Positions 60,319-64,000 of a stretch of 64,000 nucleotides of DNA are shown here, piece by piece. The notes beneath the pieces are model-generated. The model searched no databases and had not been told where the DNA came from. It worked only from the letters and a program-made list of their open reading frames with translations. The translations under genes and the position numbers were made by a program. Origin of the DNA: Pseudomonas pharyngis (lineage in GTDB: Bacteria > Pseudomonadota > Gammaproteobacteria > Pseudomonadales > Pseudomonadaceae); NCBI RefSeq assembly GCF_021602345.1, contig NZ_BQID01000006.1, positions 124,001-188,000 of the forward strand. Direction: 5' to 3'. Position 1 is the stretch's first letter. Every line of letters starts with the position of its first letter.

Positions 60319-60334
60319 GTAAAGCTTGGGTAAA
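60319..60334 (+). promoter_or_regulatory. CpxR-box-like direct repeat
   Basis: GTAAA-GCTTGG-GTAAA: two GTAAA units whose starts are 11 bp apart, the spacing of the E. coli CpxR box (GTAAA-N(4-8)-GTAAA). It lies in the 136-bp spacer between cpxR and cpxP, 84-99 bases upstream of the cpxP start, in the opposite orientation to that gene. CpxR binding is inferred. Confidence 0.55.
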
Positions 60335-60371
60335 CACGCTTTCGCGCCGACCTGACAAAACTGACAGACGA

Positions 60372-61049
60372 TCAGAGGCTGTAGTAGTAGCCACGGCTGC
60401 GCAGGGCGACGATACGCGGGCGGCCGTCGGGGTGCGGGCCGATCTTTTTGCGCAGGTTGCTGACGTGCATGTCCAGGCTGCGGTCGTACAGGGTCAGCTT
60501 GCGGCCGAGGGCGATCTGCGCCAGTTCCTGTTTGTCCAGCGGCTCGCCCGGTTGCTTGAGCAGGGCCTCGAGCAGACGGCTTTCGGAGACGGTGAGGGTG
60601 AATTCCCTTTCGTCGATGCTGACCACGCCGCGCACCGGGCTGAAGCTCAGGTCGCCCAGCTCCAGCTGGGTCGACACGGCAGCCGGGTGGCTGCGGCGCA
60701 GCACGGCGCGCAGGCGGGCGGTCAGTTCGCGTGGATCGCAAGGTTTGGCCAGGTAATCGTCGGCGCCCAGTTCCAGGCCGAGAATCCGGTCCAGCGGCTC
60801 GCCCCGGGCCGAAAGCATCAGCACCGGCAGATCGGCATGATCGCTGCGCAGTTGCTTGAGCAGTTCCAGGCCGCTGCCGTCGGGCAGCATCACGTCCAGC
60901 ACCACGGCCGCCGGCGCGGTTTCGGCCAGCGCCTTGCGGGCACTCTGGCCATCGTGACAGGCCCGGACCTGAAAGCCTTCCTGGCTCAGCCAGCTACTCA
61001 GGAGTTCACACAACTCCTGGTCATCATCAATCAGTAACAGCTCGCTCAT
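60372..61049 (-). CDS. cpxR: Response regulator, OmpR/PhoB family, CpxR-like
   Basis: A 225-residue response regulator. Receiver domain 1-120 with the acidic pocket Asp8-Asp9-Asp10, phosphorylation site Asp52 (VVLDVMLPDGSG) and Lys at about 101 (DDYLAKPCDPREL); winged-helix output domain (about 130-225: FTLTVSESRLLEALLKQPGEPLDKQELAQIALGRKLTLYDRSLDMHVSNLRKKIG). The output sequence KLTLYDRSLDMHVSNLRKKIG is close to CpxR. It is encoded 7 bp after the stop of the membrane protein gene at 61057 and upstream of cpxP and cpxA. Confidence 0.9.
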   Translation of the reverse strand: MSELLLIDDDQELCELLSSWLSQEGFQVRACHDGQSARKALAETAPAAVVLDVMLPDGSGLELLKQLRSDHADLPVLMLSARGEPLDRILGLELGADDYLAKPCDPRELTARLRAVLRRSHPAAVSTQLELGDLSFSPVRGVVSIDEREFTLTVSESRLLEALLKQPGEPLDKQELAQIALGRKLTLYDRSLDMHVSNLRKKIGPHPDGRPRIVALRSRGYYYSL

Positions 61050-61056
61050 GACTCAC

Positions 61057-61467
61057 TCAATTTAGCCATTGCCGACGTTTTCGGCTTGCTCCACTGGCAA
61101 AGATACCGCAGAGCAGCGCCAATAGCGCTACCCCGGCCCCGGTGACGAACCATTGCTGCTGTTCGGTCAGCAGGCGCGGCAGCGGGCTGGCCTGGGCTTC
61201 CTTGAGTTGCAGCTTCAGGCGCTGGTTCTCCTGGCGCAACCGGGCGAGCTGGGCGCTTTCGCGGGTGTTGTCGGCATTTTGCAGTTGTTTGCTCAGTTCT
61301 TCCCGTTGCTGCTCGCTGGCCTTCAGGCGCTGCTGCAACTCGGTGATCTGGCTGCCGGCGCTCAATGAAAGCGGCGTGGAGCTGTTGCCTTCGGTGCTTT
61401 CTTCACCATGGGCGGGCGCCATGATCGACAACGTGACCAACATCAGACACAACGGACCCTTGCGCAT
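61057..61467 (-). CDS. Small membrane-anchored coiled-coil protein upstream of cpxR
   Basis: A 136-residue protein with an N-terminal signal sequence (MRKGPLCLMLVTLSIMAPAHG), a coiled coil (LSAGSQITELQQRLKASEQQREELSKQLQNADNTRESAQLARLRQENQRLKLQLKEAQ, about 35-92) and a C-terminal membrane helix (WFVTGAGVALLALLCGIFASG) with a basic tail (ASRKRRQWLN). This arrangement resembles the SH3-less TIGR04211-type proteins. I start at ATG 61467 (AGGAG at a five-base spacing). It ends 7 bp before the cpxR start, so it is probably the first gene of the Cpx transcript. It is possibly an envelope sensor accessory, by context only. Confidence 0.78.
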   Translation of the reverse strand: MRKGPLCLMLVTLSIMAPAHGEESTEGNSSTPLSLSAGSQITELQQRLKASEQQREELSKQLQNADNTRESAQLARLRQENQRLKLQLKEAQASPLPRLLTEQQQWFVTGAGVALLALLCGIFASGASRKRRQWLN

Positions 61468-61588
61468 CGCGACTCCTGTTTCCAAATGGATATTGGGCAG
61501 GTTGTCGGCCGGCAAACGAGAATAATGAGCGATTGAGAACGCGATGAACCGACAAGGTTCATCGCGCTGAGGGCTTTTGCGGGGGAGG

Positions 61589-61888
61589 TTACGGCAGGAC
61601 TTGCTTGAACGGCTTGACGATCACGTTGGCGTAGACGCCGGCGGCGACGTACGGGTCGGCATCGGCCCAGGCTTGCGCCGCGCTCAGGGAGTCGAATTCG
61701 GCGACGATCAGGCTGCCGCTGAAACCTGCTGCGCCCGGATCATTGCTGTCGACCGCCGGGTGCGGGCCGGCCAGCACGATGCGGCCTTCGCCCTTGAGCA
61801 CTTGCAGGCGTTCAAGGTGTGCCGGGCGCGCAGCGAGGCGGGCGTCCAGGGAATTGGCGACGTCGGTGGCAATGATGGCGTAGAGCAT
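61589..61888 (-). CDS. yciI: YciI family protein
   Basis: A 99-residue protein with the YciI-like ferredoxin fold ([99 protein letters not shown]). The conserved His of the RPAHLERL segment and the Asp in ADADPY form the putative active site; the true reaction is unknown. It starts 1 bp after the yciB stop, so the two are co-transcribed. Confidence 0.92.
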   Translation of the reverse strand: MLYAIIATDVANSLDARLAARPAHLERLQVLKGEGRIVLAGPHPAVDSNDPGAAGFSGSLIVAEFDSLSAAQAWADADPYVAAGVYANVIVKPFKQVLP

Positions 61889-61889
61889 G

Positions 61890-62486
61890 TCAGTCCTCGG
61901 TTTTTGGCGTTGTGGTATCGGCGTCGTGCAGGTGACGGGACAGGTAGATGCCCTGACCGACCAGGAACAGCACGGTCATGCCCAGGCTGCCGAACACCTT
62001 GAAGTCCACCCAGATGCTCTGGAAGGTGAAGGCGACGAACAGGTTGGCGGCTCCGCAGAACAGGAAAAAGGCGATCCAGGCGATGTTAAGGCGGGTCCAG
62101 ACCGGATCCGGCAGGGTCAGCGCGTGGCCCATGATGCGCTTGATCAGCAGGCGGTCACCGATGAAGTGGCTGCCGATGAAGGCCAGGGCGAACAGCCAGT
62201 TGACCACCGGGGCTTTCCATTTCAGGAAGGTTTCGCTGTGAAAGGCCAGGGTCAGGCTGCCGAACACCAGGCAGGCGATCAGGGTCAGCCACTGGCTCTT
62301 CTCCAGCTTGCGCTGCTTGATGAAAAGCGCGCCGTACACCACCAGGGAGCTGATGATCAGCATGGCGGTGGCACTGTAAATGCCGCCTACCGTCAGTTCA
62401 TGGCCGGCAACGTCGACGGTGCGTGGATCGAGTTTGTAGACGATGAAGAACAGCAGAAGCGGGATGAAATCGATGAATTGTTTCAC
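61890..62486 (-). CDS. yciB: Septation protein A (YciB/IspZ family)
   Basis: A 198-residue inner-membrane protein with five to six helices: [28 protein letters not shown] at the start and [25 protein letters not shown] at the end are family hallmarks. YciB is linked to cell envelope synthesis and intracellular septation. The start is GTG 62486, which gives the conserved N-terminus; a good ribosome binding site is not apparent. A 507-codon frame reaching back to 63413 is only an antisense extension through the PHP gene. Confidence 0.92.
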   Translation of the reverse strand: MKQFIDFIPLLLFFIVYKLDPRTVDVAGHELTVGGIYSATAMLIISSLVVYGALFIKQRKLEKSQWLTLIACLVFGSLTLAFHSETFLKWKAPVVNWLFALAFIGSHFIGDRLLIKRIMGHALTLPDPVWTRLNIAWIAFFLFCGAANLFVAFTFQSIWVDFKVFGSLGMTVLFLVGQGIYLSRHLHDADTTTPKTED

Positions 62487-62573
62487 AGTGAGAGCCAGAA
62501 GCTGGATGTGGCGGCATAATAACAAACATATGGGCGCGCGATAGCGCCAGCTGATTTGAGGTAACACATCCCC

Positions 62574-63437
62574 GTGAATGTTGATTTGCACTGCCACAGC
62601 ACGGCCTCCGATGGCGCCCTGGCGCCTGCGGCACTGGTTGCGCGTGCGTTCGAGAACGGCGTGCGAGTCCTGGCCCTGACCGATCACGACACCCTCGAAG
62701 GCCTCGCCGAAGCGCGCACGGCCGCCGAGGGGCTGGGCATGCAACTGGTCAACGGCGTCGAATTGTCCTGCACCTGGGGCGGGGCGACCATTCACGTGCT
62801 CGGATATGGTTTCGACGTCAACGCCGCGCCGTTGGTCGAGGCGATTGCGAAGTTGCACGACGGCCGCTGGCTGCGGTCTGAAGAAATAAGCCGCAAGCTC
62901 GCCCTCAAGGGCATGCCGAATGCGCTCGACGGCGCGCGGCAGATCCAGCAGGAATTGGGCGACAGCGGCAACGCGCCGGCCCGCCCGCATTTCGCCGACT
63001 GGATGGTGCGTGAAGGTTTTGTAAAGGATCGCGCCGAGGCGTTTCGTAAATGGCTCGGCGCCGGCAAGCTGGGGGACGTCAAGCAGCATTGGCCGACCCT
63101 GGAAGACACCGTCGGCACGTTGCGCGCCGCCGGCGCCTGGGTCAGCCTGGCGCATCCGTGGCACTACGATTTCACCCGCAGCAAGCGCCGAAAGCTGATT
63201 GCCGACTATATTCAAGCGGGCGGGCATGCGATCGAAGTGGTCAACGGTCATCAGCCTGCGGAACAGGTGGGCAGCCTTGCCATCCTTGCCCGTGAGTTCG
63301 GTCTGCTGGTCAGCGCCGGCAGTGATTTCCATGGCCCTGGTGGCTGGTCCGAGATCGGCCAGTACCGGCCGGTGCCGGAGGACCTTCCACCCCTGTGGGG
63401 TCGGTTCAAACATGACCCAGTTATTGCCGCCGTCTGA
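62574..63437 (+). CDS. rnm: PHP-domain phosphoesterase (RNase AM-like)
   Basis: A 287-residue PHP-domain metal-dependent phosphoesterase, of the YciV/TrpH type. Metal ligands are visible: [11 protein letters not shown] (residues 4-14), [16 protein letters not shown], and SLAHPWHYD and GSDFHGPG further on. E. coli YciV (RNase AM) is a 5'-3' exonuclease that matures the 5' ends of 23S, 16S and 5S rRNA. The start is GTG 62574, with GAGG twelve bases upstream (rather far). Divergent from yciB across 87 bp and overlapped or closely followed by yciO. Confidence 0.88.
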   Translation: MNVDLHCHSTASDGALAPAALVARAFENGVRVLALTDHDTLEGLAEARTAAEGLGMQLVNGVELSCTWGGATIHVLGYGFDVNAAPLVEAIAKLHDGRWLRSEEISRKLALKGMPNALDGARQIQQELGDSGNAPARPHFADWMVREGFVKDRAEAFRKWLGAGKLGDVKQHWPTLEDTVGTLRAAGAWVSLAHPWHYDFTRSKRRKLIADYIQAGGHAIEVVNGHQPAEQVGSLAILAREFGLLVSAGSDFHGPGGWSEIGQYRPVPEDLPPLWGRFKHDPVIAAV

Positions 63438-63450
63438 ACAGGTAGAGAAT

Positions 63451-64000
63451 GTGAGTCAATTTTTCCAGATTCATCCGGAAAACCCGCAAGCGCGCCTGAT
63501 CAAACAGGCGGTCGAGATCATCCGCAAGGGCGGAGTGGTGGTCTATCCCACGGACTCTTCCTACGCAATCGGCTGCCAGATCGGCGACAAGAACGGCATC
63601 GAGCGCGTTCGACGCCTGCGTCAGCTCGACGAGAAACACAACTTCGCACTGATCTGCAGCGACCTGTCGCAACTGGGCAATTACGCCAAGATCGACACCG
63701 GGACGTTTCGAATCCTCAAAGCCCACCTGCCGGGGCCGTACACCTTCATTCTTAACGCCACCCGCGAAGTACCGCGCCTGTTGCTGCATCCGAAGAAGCG
63801 CACCATCGGTCTGCGGGTGCCGAGCCATCCGATCGCGCTGGCGCTGCTGGCCGAACTGGGCGAGCCGTTGATGAGCGTGACCCTGATCATGCCGGGCGAT
63901 GAAGACCCGTTGAGCGACCCGTACGAAATGCGCCAGTTGCTCGAGCATCAGGTGGATCTGATCATCGACGGCGGTTCCGGCGGCATCAAGGCCTCCACCG
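63451..64000 (+). CDS. yciO: YciO/Sua5/YrdC-family protein, N-terminal part
   Basis: The 5' part of a gene that runs off the right edge (about 183 residues visible). The protein reads [47 protein letters not shown], with the KxR-type [31 protein letters not shown] and [36 protein letters not shown] motifs of the YciO branch of the threonylcarbamoyl-AMP synthase superfamily. I start at GTG 63451, 13 codons inside an in-frame ATG at 63412 that would overlap the PHP gene by 26 bp; the GTG gives the family N-terminus. Order rnm-yciO is as in other gamma-proteobacteria. Confidence 0.88.
   Translation, partial: MSQFFQIHPENPQARLIKQAVEIIRKGGVVVYPTDSSYAIGCQIGDKNGIERVRRLRQLDEKHNFALICSDLSQLGNYAKIDTGTFRILKAHLPGPYTFILNATREVPRLLLHPKKRTIGLRVPSHPIALALLAELGEPLMSVTLIMPGDEDPLSDPYEMRQLLEHQVDLIIDGGSGGIKAST

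Noticed and set aside
61890-63413. 507-codon version of yciB
   Set aside because: The added 308 codons are antisense to the PHP-domain gene; YciB homologues start at the GTG at 62486.

Overview
The window looks like a chromosomal segment of a Pseudomonas of the P. fluorescens / P. koreensis type. The basis is GC-rich coding sequence with high third-position GC, REP/REPIN hairpins of the GTGGGAGC and GTTCCCACGC kinds, DUF6124, DUF6279 and PA1414-type proteins, and blocks that, from memory, run in the same order as P. aeruginosa PAO1 (PA3228-PA3223, PA1413-PA1422, PA3344-PA3339, PA3210-PA3196). I see no prophage, insertion sequence, CRISPR array, rRNA or tRNA gene.

Layout. 1-9.5 kb: 5' end of an ABC exporter, a periplasmic prolyl isomerase, an alpha/beta hydrolase, two LysR regulators, azoreductase, an EamA transporter, an isochorismatase-fold hydrolase, a YbdG-like mechanosensitive channel and a DEAD-box RNA helicase. 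9.5-15 kb: accessory-looking genes, including an AvrRpt2-like (C70) cysteine protease translationally coupled to an unknown protein, a DUF899 protein, a lipoprotein and a TorF-like porin. 15-20 kb: CvfB, DUF2177, a DMT transporter, an MFS transporter with a divergent LysR gene, a 42-residue PA1414-like protein and a serine-less acyl-carrier-like protein. 20.2-26.8 kb: a 4-guanidinobutyrate catabolic cluster (guanidinobutyrase, NTF2-like protein, NCS1 permease, sodium symporter, metallo-hydrolase) divergent from its LysR regulator GbuR, with a near-perfect 24-bp palindrome and a 180-bp MITE-like element between them.

27.5-41.7 kb is the centrepiece: a MapA/LapA-type RTX adhesin of 2884 residues with an N-terminal retention module carrying a TAAG LapG-cleavage motif, 750-bp tandem repeats, a vWA domain and RTX repeats. 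Its type I secretion genes (ABC transporter, HlyD adaptor, TolC-like pore) are divergent, and a 13/14 match to the published FleQ box lies just upstream of the pore gene. Together these would export the adhesin, hold it at the cell surface and release it through c-di-GMP-controlled proteolysis; LapD and LapG are not in the window. 41.8-43.6 kb: a DUF6124 gene with a structured leader, a YbaN-like membrane protein and a YecA/UPF0149 protein. 43.8-50.7 kb: RecQ, a MarR regulator with two palindromes upstream, a FimV-like protein and the type Vd patatin autotransporter PlpD. 50.7-57.4 kb: a SelW-like protein, EamA transporter, two AraC regulators, an LpxH-like phosphoesterase, an HD-domain protein, an Mpo1-like protein and TrkH. 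57.5-64 kb: a nitroreductase, a second copy of the MITE-like element, a Cpx envelope-stress locus ordered cpxR-cpxP-cpxA with a CpxR-box-like direct repeat, YciI, YciB, a divergent PHP phosphoesterase and the 5' part of a YciO/Sua5-family gene.
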